From the IMG/VR virus record IMGVR_UViG_3300042519_001902, positions 1 through 64,000 of that record: DNA of 64,000 bases; one strand, given 5' to 3'. The notes beneath the pieces were generated by a model. That model was not told where the DNA came from and searched no databases. It saw only the letters and a list, made by a program, of their open reading frames with translations. The stretch comes from a virus. Shown here piece after piece: positions 48,777 to 57,915 of the stretch (the stretch's first letter is position 1; each line of letters starts with the position of its first letter). Position numbers and translations under genes: made by a program.

Positions 48777-48801
48777 GTTATCCGATAATAAAAGGTAACA
48801 A
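48777..48801 (+). promoter_or_regulatory. Bipartite element directly before 48802
   Basis: GTTATCCGATA-N7-GTAACAA, exact consensus, ending one base before the GTG start. One of the two copies used to define the motif. Confidence 0.7.
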
Positions 48802-49170
48802 GTGGCTTTCTCATTTAAATTCACTCAGGGAGACACCGCTTCGATCCGCCTAAACGTGACCGAGGATGCCTCGCCGTTCGCCGCGTACAACCTCACCGGC
48901 GGCAAACTTTACTTCACCCTCAAGGAGACCAACGACCAGAGCGACGAGGTCGCGCTGATCAAGAAGGATAGCGCCACGGGCGGTATCACTTTCTCCAACG
49001 CTCTCACCGGAGAAGCGGTGTTGTACCTGACGGCTGCGGACACCTCGGCGTGTCCCACCGGAATCCCTCTCATCGGCGACGTTCAACTAAAAACATCGAC
49101 GGGAGAAATCTTCACGGTCGCTAGCGGGAAAATCACTTTCCGCGAGCAGACTACTCGCAGGACTTCGTAA
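48802..49170 (+). CDS. Beta-sandwich phage structural protein
   Basis: 122 residues, GTG start. FKFTQGDTASIRLNVTEDAS, GGKLYFTLKETNDQSDEVAL, TGEAVLYLTAADTSACPTGI and DVQLKTSTGEIFTVASGKIT are alternating strands, as in BppU/tail-fibre N-terminal domains. A virion surface or fibre attachment protein is likely. Confidence 0.65.
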   Translation: MAFSFKFTQGDTASIRLNVTEDASPFAAYNLTGGKLYFTLKETNDQSDEVALIKKDSATGGITFSNALTGEAVLYLTAADTSACPTGIPLIGDVQLKTSTGEIFTVASGKITFREQTTRRTS

Positions 49171-49182
49171 CCAAACAAACAT

Positions 49183-49584
49183 ATGGCCGGCTCAAAATCT
49201 GATTATCTCGAAAACAAAATGCTCGACCTCGTGTTGGGCAACCAGGCGTACACCCCGCCTGCCTCGCTGTACTTCGGTCTCTACACCGCGAATCCTAGTG
49301 ATTCCGGTGGCGGTACCGAGGTATCTGGCAACGCCTACGCTCGCGTGGCTATCGTCAATGACTTGACGAACTTCCCCTCGGCCTCCGGCGGATCGAAGCA
49401 AAACGCTGCGTCCGTCACTTGGCCCACGGCAACTGCCGGCTGGGGCGTCGTCACGGCAGTGGGCATCCATGATGCCGCGACCGGGGGCAATCTCCTGTAC
49501 TGGACGACCATCTCGTCCAAGACGATTGATTCCAACGACACCGTCTCGATTCCCGTTAATAACCTGACGATCACGGAAGACTAA
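49183..49584 (+). CDS. Conserved phage structural protein (tail-fibre-like)
   Basis: 133 residues. NKMLDLVLGNQAYTPPASLY, FGLYTANPSDSGGGTEVSGN, YARVAIVNDLTNF, then GWGVVTAVGIHDAATGGNLL and TVSIPVNNLTI. This is a widespread phage family with the line LxxxLG...YTxPxxLYVALxTxxPT...E. Usually found beside fibre genes and assigned to the virion. Confidence 0.75.
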   Translation: MAGSKSDYLENKMLDLVLGNQAYTPPASLYFGLYTANPSDSGGGTEVSGNAYARVAIVNDLTNFPSASGGSKQNAASVTWPTATAGWGVVTAVGIHDAATGGNLLYWTTISSKTIDSNDTVSIPVNNLTITED

Positions 49585-49605
49585 TCGCGGGTCTGTACAT
49601 CCGCG

Positions 49606-51873
49606 ATGAGGGCTTCCTTGGAGGTTACGAAGCGTCCCACGGCGGTCGTGACCCTTTTGTCACGACCCGCTGCGGCGGTTGCGCGTGCTATCGCCCCCGC
49701 GATGGGCGTGATGCTGCGTCTCGTTGCCCCGATCAGCGCATTGCTCCGCATCTTCCTCGACACCTTTCCCGCTGCGGCAGGAGGCGTGTCCACGGTCGCG
49801 GTCATCGCCGCCGGATTCAAGCGGGTCGTCGGGCTGATGATCAGGGGCGACAACACGGTCATGGTCATCAAGTTTCCCGCCTGGGCCGACGTGGTGAACC
49901 TGTTCACCTACGGCATATCGCGACCCACTGCTTTGATGGCGGCACAGCGACGCCTGACCCCGACCTCGTCTGGGGCAGCGATGGTCGTCATCAGTTCGCT
50001 GGCGTGCTTCGCGGCCATCGTCGATGCGAACGCGTCAGGCGCGTCCTACCCGTATGCGGTCACCGCTGCTGAGGCCAAAATTCAGCCGGCTTCTGTCTCG
50101 GGTGCTTGCTTCAACACCGCAGGAACGGCGGTCGATGCGAAGCTAAACACCTCCGTCTGCCTGTGCTCGGCCACGGTCACGGTCGACACCGCCTCGCTGC
50201 TTAGAACGAGCCCTCAGTCCACCGGCACTTCGACGGCGGATGCCGTGACCGCTGCTCAGGTTCCGTTGAGTTCCGCCGCGCCGGACGGATCGGCAGTAGT
50301 GACCTGCACCACGGCGGCGCAGGCCCGCATCAATGCGACGGAGAGTTCCGGTGTCGCGACCGTGACCACGCACACGGCAGTAGCTGCCGCCATCCCCGCT
50401 TCGATTTCCGGTTCGGCTGCTGTCCTGGCGGATACCGCTTCAGTGGCTCGCCTGACCCCCTCCGCAGACGGCGCGGCGAGCGTCCTAGCCGACACCGCTG
50501 CGCAAACCGGGATCAACCCGACCCAGTCCGACGGTTCGTCGACAGTTTACGCGGACCTCTTTACCTTTGCCCGAGTCTCCCCGACCGCTGAGGGCGGCTC
50601 CACGGTCAGCGCGACGACGGCGGTTGCCGCGATTATCAGCCCGGTGATCACCGGCACTTCGACCACCTACGCCGACCTGTCGACGCTGGCTCGGGTGTCC
50701 CCGACGGTGACGGGCGGAGCGGCGCTAAACGCTACAACCGCAATTGCGGCCTCGATCAGTGTCGCGTCTGACGGATCGGCCACTTTCATCTCTGATAGTG
50801 CTGCCGAGGCCAACGCGTCCGGCTCAGCAAGCGGTCTCTCCTCGGTCTCCGCCACCACGGCTGTCGCAGCTGGGATCGATCTGGCTCCCTCCGACGGTGT
50901 CGCGACGACCTTCTCGGAGTTGTCCACGTTTACCCGAGCCACCGGATCTTCTGCCGGGGTGGCTACGATTACGGCGGAGCTGGCGACCTCCGTCCCGCTG
51001 GTGGTTTCTTCGGACGGGACCAGCACGACTTTCTCTGAGACGGCATCGACCTGTCGGATCAGCCCCGTAGTTGATGGGCTGCTCTCGATTTCGGCAACGA
51101 CCGCGTCGGTGTGCGCAATCGCGCCTAGCTCGTCGGGCGCTGCGACGGTCCTGGCTGACACAGCATCTTCCTTGGCAGTCAGTGCCGTGGTATCGAGTGC
51201 GGCTGAGGTGGCGACATCGATCAGCGCGGATGCCCCGGTCATCGCGGTCGTCGACGGCGCGGCTACGGCAAGCGCATCGATCTCGGCGCTCGCATCCATC
51301 AACTCGGTATCGGCGGATGGAAGCGGCGCGGCGTCCGTTGCCGATTTAATCGCTCAGCGCCGTCTCGGCTCCGGTACTTTCTCGGGCTCCTCGGAGGTGT
51401 TGGTTACTGCCAGCGCGCTGAATCAGCTCACCGCGTTGGCCGACGGGACGTCGTCCGTCGCAGCGACCACGACGGTACTGAACCAGATCGTGGCCTCGTC
51501 CTCTGGCGCGGCTTCCGTGTCCGTAACCCTTTCGTACTTCTACGCCCTCTCGCCGAGCGTTACGGGATCATCCTCGCCGTACATAATCGCCGCGAAGTCT
51601 GCGGGGATTAACTCCGCAACGATTGCTAATTCCAGCTCGGTCGTCGGTTCCGCCGCCTGCACTCTTGGCCTCACGGGTAACCTCGTCTACTGCGCCGGTA
51701 TCGCCTCGGGCTTCACGGTCTGGACCTCCGCGCAGGTCGCTCCTTTCACCATTCAAGACTCATCCACGACCGCAGTGGGCAGTACGACCATCCGTTTCGG
51801 TCTGAAAGCCTCCGACGGCCAGGGCTGGGCCACCACCAACGGATCTTCGTGGGTCACTAATTTGAACGCATAA
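49606..51873 (+). CDS. Repetitive fibre/adhesin-like protein
   Basis: 755 residues, dominated by Ala, Ser, Thr, Val. Residues about 150-690 consist of roughly 25 degenerate repeats of about 20 residues, each starting with Gly and reading near G(T/S)(S/A)xVxADTAxxARIxPSxD, e.g. GTSTTYADLSTLARVSPTVT, GAASVLADTAAQTGINPTQS. The C-terminal 60 residues are different. No charge, no Cys clusters. A fibrous beta-solenoid that lengthens by repeat gain is likely. It lies before the main fibre gene. Confidence 0.65.
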   Translation: MRASLEVTKRPTAVVTLLSRPAAAVARAIAPAMGVMLRLVAPISALLRIFLDTFPAAAGGVSTVAVIAAGFKRVVGLMIRGDNTVMVIKFPAWADVVNLFTYGISRPTALMAAQRRLTPTSSGAAMVVISSLACFAAIVDANASGASYPYAVTAAEAKIQPASVSGACFNTAGTAVDAKLNTSVCLCSATVTVDTASLLRTSPQSTGTSTADAVTAAQVPLSSAAPDGSAVVTCTTAAQARINATESSGVATVTTHTAVAAAIPASISGSAAVLADTASVARLTPSADGAASVLADTAAQTGINPTQSDGSSTVYADLFTFARVSPTAEGGSTVSATTAVAAIISPVITGTSTTYADLSTLARVSPTVTGGAALNATTAIAASISVASDGSATFISDSAAEANASGSASGLSSVSATTAVAAGIDLAPSDGVATTFSELSTFTRATGSSAGVATITAELATSVPLVVSSDGTSTTFSETASTCRISPVVDGLLSISATTASVCAIAPSSSGAATVLADTASSLAVSAVVSSAAEVATSISADAPVIAVVDGAATASASISALASINSVSADGSGAASVADLIAQRRLGSGTFSGSSEVLVTASALNQLTALADGTSSVAATTTVLNQIVASSSGAASVSVTLSYFYALSPSVTGSSSPYIIAAKSAGINSATIANSSSVVGSAACTLGLTGNLVYCAGIASGFTVWTSAQVAPFTIQDSSTTAVGSTTIRFGLKASDGQGWATTNGSSWVTNLNA

Positions 51874-51875
51874 CC

Positions 51876-54833
51876 ATGGCCTACACACTCAACGACTCTG
51901 TACTCGCAACCGTCACCGCAGACTTTGCGACGGATGACCACTTTGGTCTCGACGGAACGACGAACGGTCCACGCAAAGTTCTGTGCTCCCGCTTTGTCCT
52001 TAACGACAAGAGCTACGCGGATCCGTCGTGGATCACCTCGTTGGCTGCGTCGAAGGTCGGTCTGGGTAGCGTCGAGAACAAATCCAGCGCGACGATTCGC
52101 GGCGAGATTACGTCGGGCAACGTCACGACCGCGTTGGGTTTTACGCCGTATGACGCGACCAATCCCAGCGGATACATCACCTCATCTGCGCTGTCCCCGT
52201 ATTTGACCAGCGCCACCGCCGCCAGCACGTACCAGACGGCACTCGTATCCGGCACGTCGATTAAGACGATCAACGGCAACTCGGTCCTCGGCTCGGGCGA
52301 CATTACGATAACGGCGAGTTCCGTCACGAACGCAGCCGTCATTTCGGCGCTCGGCTTCACGCCCTACAACGCGACGAATCCCAACGGATACACGGCGAAC
52401 GTGGGCACGGTTACGGGCGTGACGGCGACCGGCCCCGTGGTATCATCGGGCGGCACGGCTCCGGTGATCAGCATGGCGGCGGCGACCGCGAGCGTGCCGG
52501 GCTACCTCACCGCAGCGGACTGGGCGACTTTTAACGGCAAGCAAGCGGCGTTGGGTTTCACGCCCTACAACAGCAGCAATCCGAGCGGATACATCACGTC
52601 GAGCGGTTCGATCAGCGGCAACGCGGCGACAGCAACGACGGCGGCAAATGTCAGCGCGGGAGCAGACCAAGCCATCGTAAACCAAAACAACGGAAACGCC
52701 TCAGCTTGGTATGGTCGCATAGTGTCCAAAAACTCTACCAGCGACCGAGCCGCTTTCTTGGGAACGTATGGTTCGATAGCTGGCGTTTTTGCGCATAACA
52801 ACGCAATGACCGCGTGGGCTGATCTATACATTAACACCGTAGATGGCAGCAGCGGCGGCATTATTCGGATGACCTCCAGCGTGTTTATGGCGGGCAATCA
52901 AGCTCTGCACGCCGGTAACTACACCAGCTATTCCCCATCCCTGACCGGCTCCGGGGCGAGCGGGACGTGGGGCATCAGCATTAGCGGCAACGCATCGACC
53001 GCTTACGGGCTCAATGTTCACACCGCCAGAAACAACGAGGCGAACAAGGTCGTCAGAACGGACGCCAGCGGGTACATTCAAGCGGGATGGATTAACACCG
53101 ACTCCGGCGACAACGGCACGACAGCAATTAGCCGGGTGTATGCCTCTCACGACGGGTATGTCCGCTACTACACACCGACGAATTTCAGAACGGTTCTTGA
53201 TGTTCCGACGAGGACGGGCGGCAGCGCGAGCGGGAGCTGGGGCATCTCCGTCACGGGCACCGCATCGAACATCACGGCCTACACGATCAACCAGAGTCTC
53301 GGCACCGGAAACGGCCCCACCTTCGATCAGGTCTACGTCGCCGGTTGGTTCCGCAACGTCGGAGATCAGGGGTTGTACAACAGCACCCACGGACACCACT
53401 TCTACGCAACCAGCAACCAATACTTTAACCTGGCCGGGAATGACGGTTCCGTGTGCGGTTTAATCCTTCGTACCGGAGGTCATCAGGGCGCGATTCGCGG
53501 TTACGTGTACGCAAATAATGGCAACAGCGTCGGCTTCCTCTCTCAGGACGCTAACTGGCAGATTCGCTGCACCAACAGCGAGGTCGAACTCTACGACACT
53601 ACCTACGCTAACGATTTTCGGACATACATCACGTACGACCGCAACGACACGTCTTACTTCCTCGATCCCAATTCAAGCAGCACACTAAGGACGATTACCA
53701 ACAGAGGGTGGCTCTACATCAACGAGAACTACGGGCACTCCGTGGTGGGGGTGTACGCTTCGGAACGGTATCAGGGCGTGTTTGCGATGGGAGACTCGTA
53801 CAAACTTCCTGCGGACGGAACGAGTACCGGCGGATTGTACGGTCTTGCTTGGTCGCACCCCAACGCGGGCGGCGCGGCAAGCAACCTCAACGATCACGGG
53901 CTTTTGGTCATAAATGCCGGTTCTTTCAAGGCCGCGATCTCAGCCAGCATCCGGTGCGTGACGGATATGCGTGCCCCGAATTTCACGGACTACAACGACT
54001 CGGCGTACTACATCGACCCCAATTCAGACTCTAACTGGCAAGGTCTGACGCAAAGAGGTAAGGCCCAAACTGGTCTGACCGGGCGGAGTAACTGGAGACG
54101 CCCAGCTATCACAAGCGATACCGCTTACTGGGGCGGTCAAATGGGTTGGGGACAAGAAAACCTAGATACTGTCTTTGACTGGGGTACTGGCTTTTGGGAC
54201 ACTTGGGGCAACCCCGCCAATCAGCCGACCGGCACCTCTCATTGGACGGGGATTAACTGCCAGCACCATGTTTCGTATGGCTGGCAGATGGCCGGGGGCG
54301 CTGGTGATCCAGCCCTAACTTTCATCCGAGCCCGCTGGGGCGGTGGATGGACACCTTGGTACAAAGTCGCCATCTACGGAAGCAACACCGAGGCGAACCG
54401 AACTTTCTACGCGCAGCAGTTCATCGATGCCGAAAATACGGGATACTATTGTGACCCGAACAACACCAGCCGCCTAAATGCGGTGGTCGCGGACAACCTC
54501 TACGCCTATGGCACGGTCACCGCGTACTACTCCGACGACCGCCTCAAGACTCGTTTCGCCAACATCGTCGGCGCACTCGACAAGGTCTGTTCGTTAAACG
54601 GGTTTTTCTACGTCGGTAACGCAGTGGCCCAGAGCCTCGGTTACAAATCGAAAATGGAGGTCGGTCTGTCGGCTCAGGAGATGCAGCGCGTCCTGCCCGA
54701 GGTCGTCGTACCCGCGCCCGTCGATGAGACGTACCTGACGATCCAGTACGACCGCGTCGTGCCGCTCCTCGTCGAGGCCATCAAAGAACTTCGTTTAGAA
54801 CTCAACCAGCTCAAGTCCCTCGTAAAATTATGA
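51876..54833 (+). CDS. Tail fibre with S74 chaperone domain
   Basis: 985 residues. N-terminal fibre repeats of the kind ALGFTPY(D/N)ATNPSGYI (three copies within residues 85-235), then beta-rich fibre with repeats of SGSWGISVTGTAS type and DFRTYITYDRNDTSYFLDPN / YNDSAYYIDPNSD modules. The C-terminal about 100 residues are an intramolecular chaperone (Peptidase S74): YYSDDRLKTRFANI with the Ser and Lys of the self-cleaving dyad, then GLSAQEMQRVLPEVV and YDRVVPLLVEAIKEL. Host-recognition fibre, trimerised and cleaved by its chaperone. Confidence 0.85.
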   Translation: MAYTLNDSVLATVTADFATDDHFGLDGTTNGPRKVLCSRFVLNDKSYADPSWITSLAASKVGLGSVENKSSATIRGEITSGNVTTALGFTPYDATNPSGYITSSALSPYLTSATAASTYQTALVSGTSIKTINGNSVLGSGDITITASSVTNAAVISALGFTPYNATNPNGYTANVGTVTGVTATGPVVSSGGTAPVISMAAATASVPGYLTAADWATFNGKQAALGFTPYNSSNPSGYITSSGSISGNAATATTAANVSAGADQAIVNQNNGNASAWYGRIVSKNSTSDRAAFLGTYGSIAGVFAHNNAMTAWADLYINTVDGSSGGIIRMTSSVFMAGNQALHAGNYTSYSPSLTGSGASGTWGISISGNASTAYGLNVHTARNNEANKVVRTDASGYIQAGWINTDSGDNGTTAISRVYASHDGYVRYYTPTNFRTVLDVPTRTGGSASGSWGISVTGTASNITAYTINQSLGTGNGPTFDQVYVAGWFRNVGDQGLYNSTHGHHFYATSNQYFNLAGNDGSVCGLILRTGGHQGAIRGYVYANNGNSVGFLSQDANWQIRCTNSEVELYDTTYANDFRTYITYDRNDTSYFLDPNSSSTLRTITNRGWLYINENYGHSVVGVYASERYQGVFAMGDSYKLPADGTSTGGLYGLAWSHPNAGGAASNLNDHGLLVINAGSFKAAISASIRCVTDMRAPNFTDYNDSAYYIDPNSDSNWQGLTQRGKAQTGLTGRSNWRRPAITSDTAYWGGQMGWGQENLDTVFDWGTGFWDTWGNPANQPTGTSHWTGINCQHHVSYGWQMAGGAGDPALTFIRARWGGGWTPWYKVAIYGSNTEANRTFYAQQFIDAENTGYYCDPNNTSRLNAVVADNLYAYGTVTAYYSDDRLKTRFANIVGALDKVCSLNGFFYVGNAVAQSLGYKSKMEVGLSAQEMQRVLPEVVVPAPVDETYLTIQYDRVVPLLVEAIKELRLELNQLKSLVKL

Positions 54834-55189
54834 TCACATACTCATGGAAAGTAACCGGCGTGAAAACGCTTACTCAAGGCACTAACGCCAACGCCGTCGT
54901 CCAAACGTACTGGAAAAAAATCGGCACCGACGAAAACGGTAAAGTCGGTGAGTTCTCCGGCGCGACTCCGTTCGATGCGTCCAACATCCCCGCCGACAAG
55001 TTCGTGCCGTTCGACCAACTGACCGAGGCAATCGTCGTTGGCTGGATTCAATCGGTCGTGGTCGGGAGCTACGAGAAACACGTCAACGACCAGATCGCCA
55101 AGGCACTCGCGCCGCAAGCGGTCGAGGCGTCGATGCCGTGGGCACCGCCCACTGAACCCGTCACGCCCACGCCTCCGGCCCCCGTCTGA
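54830..55189 (+). CDS. Conserved fibre-associated protein (DUF7936-like)
   Basis: 119 residues, ATG overlapping the fibre stop. MITYSWKVTGVKTLTQGTNA, VVQTYWKKIGTDENGKVGEF, then GATPFDASNIPADKFVPFDQ, LTEAIVVGWIQSVVVGSYEK resemble small proteins next to fibre genes in T4-like and cyanophages. A Pro-rich tail follows. Confidence 0.65.
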   Translation: MITYSWKVTGVKTLTQGTNANAVVQTYWKKIGTDENGKVGEFSGATPFDASNIPADKFVPFDQLTEAIVVGWIQSVVVGSYEKHVNDQIAKALAPQAVEASMPWAPPTEPVTPTPPAPV

Positions 55190-55443
55190 TGAACCTCCCG
55201 ATTCAGCCCATTCAGGCGAAGACCATCGGTGGGCAGGTCGTGTTCGGCCTCAAGCCGGTCGCGGTGACTATCAGCGGGGTGCAGACTCAAGTGGTCGTGG
55301 CCTTCTTCGGCGACGATGCCTTGGCCTCAGCCGTCCCTCTGAGTAGCTTCGACATTACCCCCGAGGAATACTCGGCGTGGGGGATCGACGACGGCTACCT
55401 CATCGACCTCGCGTGCGCCAAACTAGACTGCGTAAAGGCGTAA
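55189..55443 (+). CDS. Small hypothetical tail protein
   Basis: 84 residues, starts on the last base of the previous stop (TGATG). Beta-rich (IQAKTIGGQVVFGLKPVAVT, QVVVAFFGDDALASAVPLSS), then DITPEEYSAWGIDDGYLIDL. No family assigned; in the fibre cluster. Confidence 0.6.
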   Translation: MNLPIQPIQAKTIGGQVVFGLKPVAVTISGVQTQVVVAFFGDDALASAVPLSSFDITPEEYSAWGIDDGYLIDLACAKLDCVKA

Positions 55444-55447
55444 ACCC

Positions 55448-56050
55448 ATGCCACTCGTCGCAGCTCCAAGATACGACAGCCACTACGTCTCTACCGGCAG
55501 CGGCGTGACGGGCACCACCGTGACCGGGGGCGCGACGTTCACGGGTATGCTGTCGGATAATAGCGACGGAAACGACTGGAATTCTGGGATCGGGAGCCCG
55601 CGCATCTACGTCATCGCGTGGGATGTAACCAAGCCCAACGGCTCGACCCTCCGCGTGATGGACTGGATTCCCGGTGGGCCGATTGGCAGCGTGGGGCAAG
55701 AGAACACGGTCTCTCATAGTGGTAGCTTCGTCGCGGATCAGGCCGGTACCTACAATTACTCGTTTGAGTGCATGGACGCTCGTCCGTGGTTCACCCGCGC
55801 AGGGTACGGGAGTTTCAGCATCGCGCAGGCGTGGGCCTACGTCAGCGTGCCCAACCCGCTAGGGCTGCGGCGCGACGGCACCGACATTCGCGGGCTCTAC
55901 GAGCACCGGCACGACAACACCGGAAAACGCGCCGACGTCGGCATCCGCTACGGTGGTACCGACATCTCAAATTATTTTCAGCCCGGAGCCAACGGCTACG
56001 ACAGCGGCTTCCGCTCGGGCGGCTCTTCGCTCGGATCGCTCTTCGGCTAA
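55448..56050 (+). CDS. Beta-rich tail or fibre-tip protein
   Basis: 200 residues: Gly/Thr/Ser/Asn-rich strands (TGTTVTGGATFTGMLSDNSD), aromatic middle (FECMDARPWFTRAGYGSFSI) and a repeated DGTDIRGLYEHRHD, YGGTDISNYFQPGANGYDSG ending with SGGSSLGSLFG. The DI(R/S) x (L/Y) repeats suggest a short fibre or tip. Confidence 0.55.
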   Translation: MPLVAAPRYDSHYVSTGSGVTGTTVTGGATFTGMLSDNSDGNDWNSGIGSPRIYVIAWDVTKPNGSTLRVMDWIPGGPIGSVGQENTVSHSGSFVADQAGTYNYSFECMDARPWFTRAGYGSFSIAQAWAYVSVPNPLGLRRDGTDIRGLYEHRHDNTGKRADVGIRYGGTDISNYFQPGANGYDSGFRSGGSSLGSLFG

Positions 56051-56066
56051 TTTTGCTTGTAAAGCA

Positions 56067-56091
56067 GGCACACGGTAACAAAAAATAACAA
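56067..56091 (+). promoter_or_regulatory. Bipartite element upstream of 56105
   Basis: GGCACACGGTA-N7-ATAACAA, ending 13 nt before the ATG. Weak match (six of 11) to the first half, good to the second. Confidence 0.4.
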
Positions 56092-56104
56092 CGCAACCAC
56101 ACAT

Positions 56105-56503
56105 ATGGATACCACACTACGTAACGTCATCAGTCTGTTCGGAACCCTTCGATCCCTTAACGGGAAAGAAGTCGAAACCACGGTGGAGGGTCAGAAGAAA
56201 GTCAGCGTCGAACCCTACCACTTTTCCTCCAAAGCCTGCTGGGCTGTCGCCAAGAACTTGAGTATCCTCAAGCCGCACATCGAGGCGTTTGAGGCCGCTC
56301 GTACCGCCTTGGCCGGCGGTCTCGGCGACGTGAACGGCGACGCCATCAAGCGCGAGCAGTTCATCAAGGGTCTCAACGACCTCCTCGACCAACCGGTCGT
56401 CGTCGACGAAATGCTTAAGATCCCACTGGTCGGACTTAATTTAGATAAGAACGCCATCCAGCCCGGGGTGCTCGCCGACATCACCCACCTGATCGTAGAG
56501 TAG
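56105..56503 (+). CDS. Small helical phage protein, paralogue of 40890-41270
   Basis: 132 residues. WAVAKNLSILKPHIEAFEAA, FIKGLNDLLDQPVVVDEMLK and LNLDKNAIQPGVLADITHLI align with the gene at 40890. No motif for catalysis. It precedes the holin-like genes. Confidence 0.6.
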   Translation: MDTTLRNVISLFGTLRSLNGKEVETTVEGQKKVSVEPYHFSSKACWAVAKNLSILKPHIEAFEAARTALAGGLGDVNGDAIKREQFIKGLNDLLDQPVVVDEMLKIPLVGLNLDKNAIQPGVLADITHLIVE

Positions 56504-56511
56504 CCATCACC

Positions 56512-56970
56512 ATGGATATCACCACTCTCTTCGCTGGCCCGTTAGGCGGAATCCTCGGATTGGGTGGTGCCATTTTCCAAAAGTGGATGGGCATGAAGGA
56601 GGCTAAGCAGAACCATGAGTTCAAGGTAGCCGAGATGGAGATGTCTGCGAAGATTGATGTGCAGAAAGCGGACATCACGTACCGGCAGACGGTCGAGGAG
56701 GCCAATGCCGCGTCGTTCGCAGCGGCGATCAAAGCACAGGGGTCTCTCGCCTCAACCGGGGTGACTGCGAACATCATGACCCTGTTCCGCCCGGGACTGA
56801 CACTGGCCCTCTGGATCACTGCTACGTCCATGAGCATCATCTACCGCAACGAAGATCCTGCGATGATGGAGTTCATCATCACCTCGACTTTTTCGATGTT
56901 CTCAATGGCGACAGGCTACTGGTTCGGCGTGCGCTCCGAGGAGAAATTTAAATCGAGCTCAAAAAAATAA
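56512..56970 (+). CDS. Three-TM holin-like protein
   Basis: 152 residues. Membrane segments: about 4-22 (TLFAGPLGGILGLGGAIF), about 85-105 (MTLFRPGLTLALWITATSMS) and about 120-140 (FIITSTFSMFSMATGYWFGV), with a charged coiled-coil-like stretch between the first and second (HEFKVAEMEMSAKIDVQKAD). ATGYWFGxR is typical of the three-TM phage holin family. Inner membrane; probable lysis timer or membrane part of the lysis cassette. Confidence 0.65.
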   Translation: MDITTLFAGPLGGILGLGGAIFQKWMGMKEAKQNHEFKVAEMEMSAKIDVQKADITYRQTVEEANAASFAAAIKAQGSLASTGVTANIMTLFRPGLTLALWITATSMSIIYRNEDPAMMEFIITSTFSMFSMATGYWFGVRSEEKFKSSSKK

Positions 56971-56983
56971 GGAATCCAACCCG

Positions 56984-57316
56984 ATGCTGAACGAACAGAA
57001 GGATCTCATGGAAGTGGCTCGGCTCTGGCGAGAGACCGGCTGGCTCACGGCTGTCATCGGTGGCGCGGGCATGACCGCCCGGTTGCTGGCTAACCCAATT
57101 CAAGGCACGACGTGGGACAGCATCCGCCGCATCCTGATGGCGGCTATCGTCAGCACCATCGCGTGGTTCATCGTCGAGCAGATCGACGGGCTGAGCTCCC
57201 TAGTGAAAGCAATCACGTACGGGGTAGCCGGCGTGGTAGCGCCAGAGCTGTTAGAGGGGATCACGACCCTCGCCAAAAAATACGCCAAGAATCCGACCAA
57301 GGTCCTCAAGAAATAA
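56984..57316 (+). CDS. Holin, LydA-like
   Basis: 110 residues. LWRETGWLTAVIGGAGMTAR, RRILMAAIVSTIAWFIVEQ and ITYGVAGVVAPELLEGITTL give three hydrophobic segments and the family's shape (small, basic C-terminus KKYAKNPTKVLKK). LydA-type holins form inner membrane holes. It ends on the start of the next gene (TAATG). Confidence 0.7.
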   Translation: MLNEQKDLMEVARLWRETGWLTAVIGGAGMTARLLANPIQGTTWDSIRRILMAAIVSTIAWFIVEQIDGLSSLVKAITYGVAGVVAPELLEGITTLAKKYAKNPTKVLKK

Positions 57317-57915
57317 TGAACCCGAAGGTCATTACTGCTCTACTTGCTGCGGTCGTCATCTGCTTCGCTGGCGTCGGAGCGTTGACCGTGAAGTCAGTCT
57401 CCGGGCACATCGCCGCGAGCGACAAAGAATTTGCCCTGACGAGCAACGTGCTGAGTCCGATGTTCGACATTTACGGACTCGCAATCGTGGACTCTCAAGC
57501 CAAGGCGAGCAAGGGGCTGATCGACGCAAAGGAGTTCTGTGCCTCACTAACCGGGCTGGAGTCTGAAGCCGAGCGGTTGATTAGCGAGTTCGGCAATCCG
57601 CCCGAGTTGGTCGCGCAGCACGGGCTCGTTAAAGCCTACTTGCGAAAAGTGCGCGTGGCCTGCGACAGCGGACAGATCGAGACGCTGAACTCTGCGACGA
57701 TGACCGCCGAACTGTACAGCGTCATCGAGCCGATGACCGAGTCGATCAACAAAATGCTAGCTAACAATCTGGCGATCTCTCGCGGGCACAAAGACTCGGC
57801 AGACCGGGCGCTGATCACGTTTGAGCGGTTCGCCTCGGTGGCTGCGGGGCTGGGCATCGTCTTCGCCATCGCGCCGTGGATTGGCCGCAAAACTAAAAAA
57901 AGGGGGAAGAGGTAA
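57316..57915 (+). CDS. Two-TM protein with chemoreceptor-like four-helix domain
   Basis: 199 residues, starting on the holin stop (TAATG). N-terminal TM (ITALLAAVVICFAGVGALTV), an all-helical outer part (about 30-160: SVSGHIAASDKEFALTSNVL, LIDAKEFCASLTGLESEAER) and a C-terminal TM (FASVAAGLGIVFAIAPWIG) with a basic tail. The layout resembles the 4HB ligand-binding module of chemoreceptors without the signalling part. In the lysis cluster it may be a spanin-like or sensor protein; identity uncertain. Confidence 0.6.
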   Translation: MNPKVITALLAAVVICFAGVGALTVKSVSGHIAASDKEFALTSNVLSPMFDIYGLAIVDSQAKASKGLIDAKEFCASLTGLESEAERLISEFGNPPELVAQHGLVKAYLRKVRVACDSGQIETLNSATMTAELYSVIEPMTESINKMLANNLAISRGHKDSADRALITFERFASVAAGLGIVFAIAPWIGRKTKKRGKR

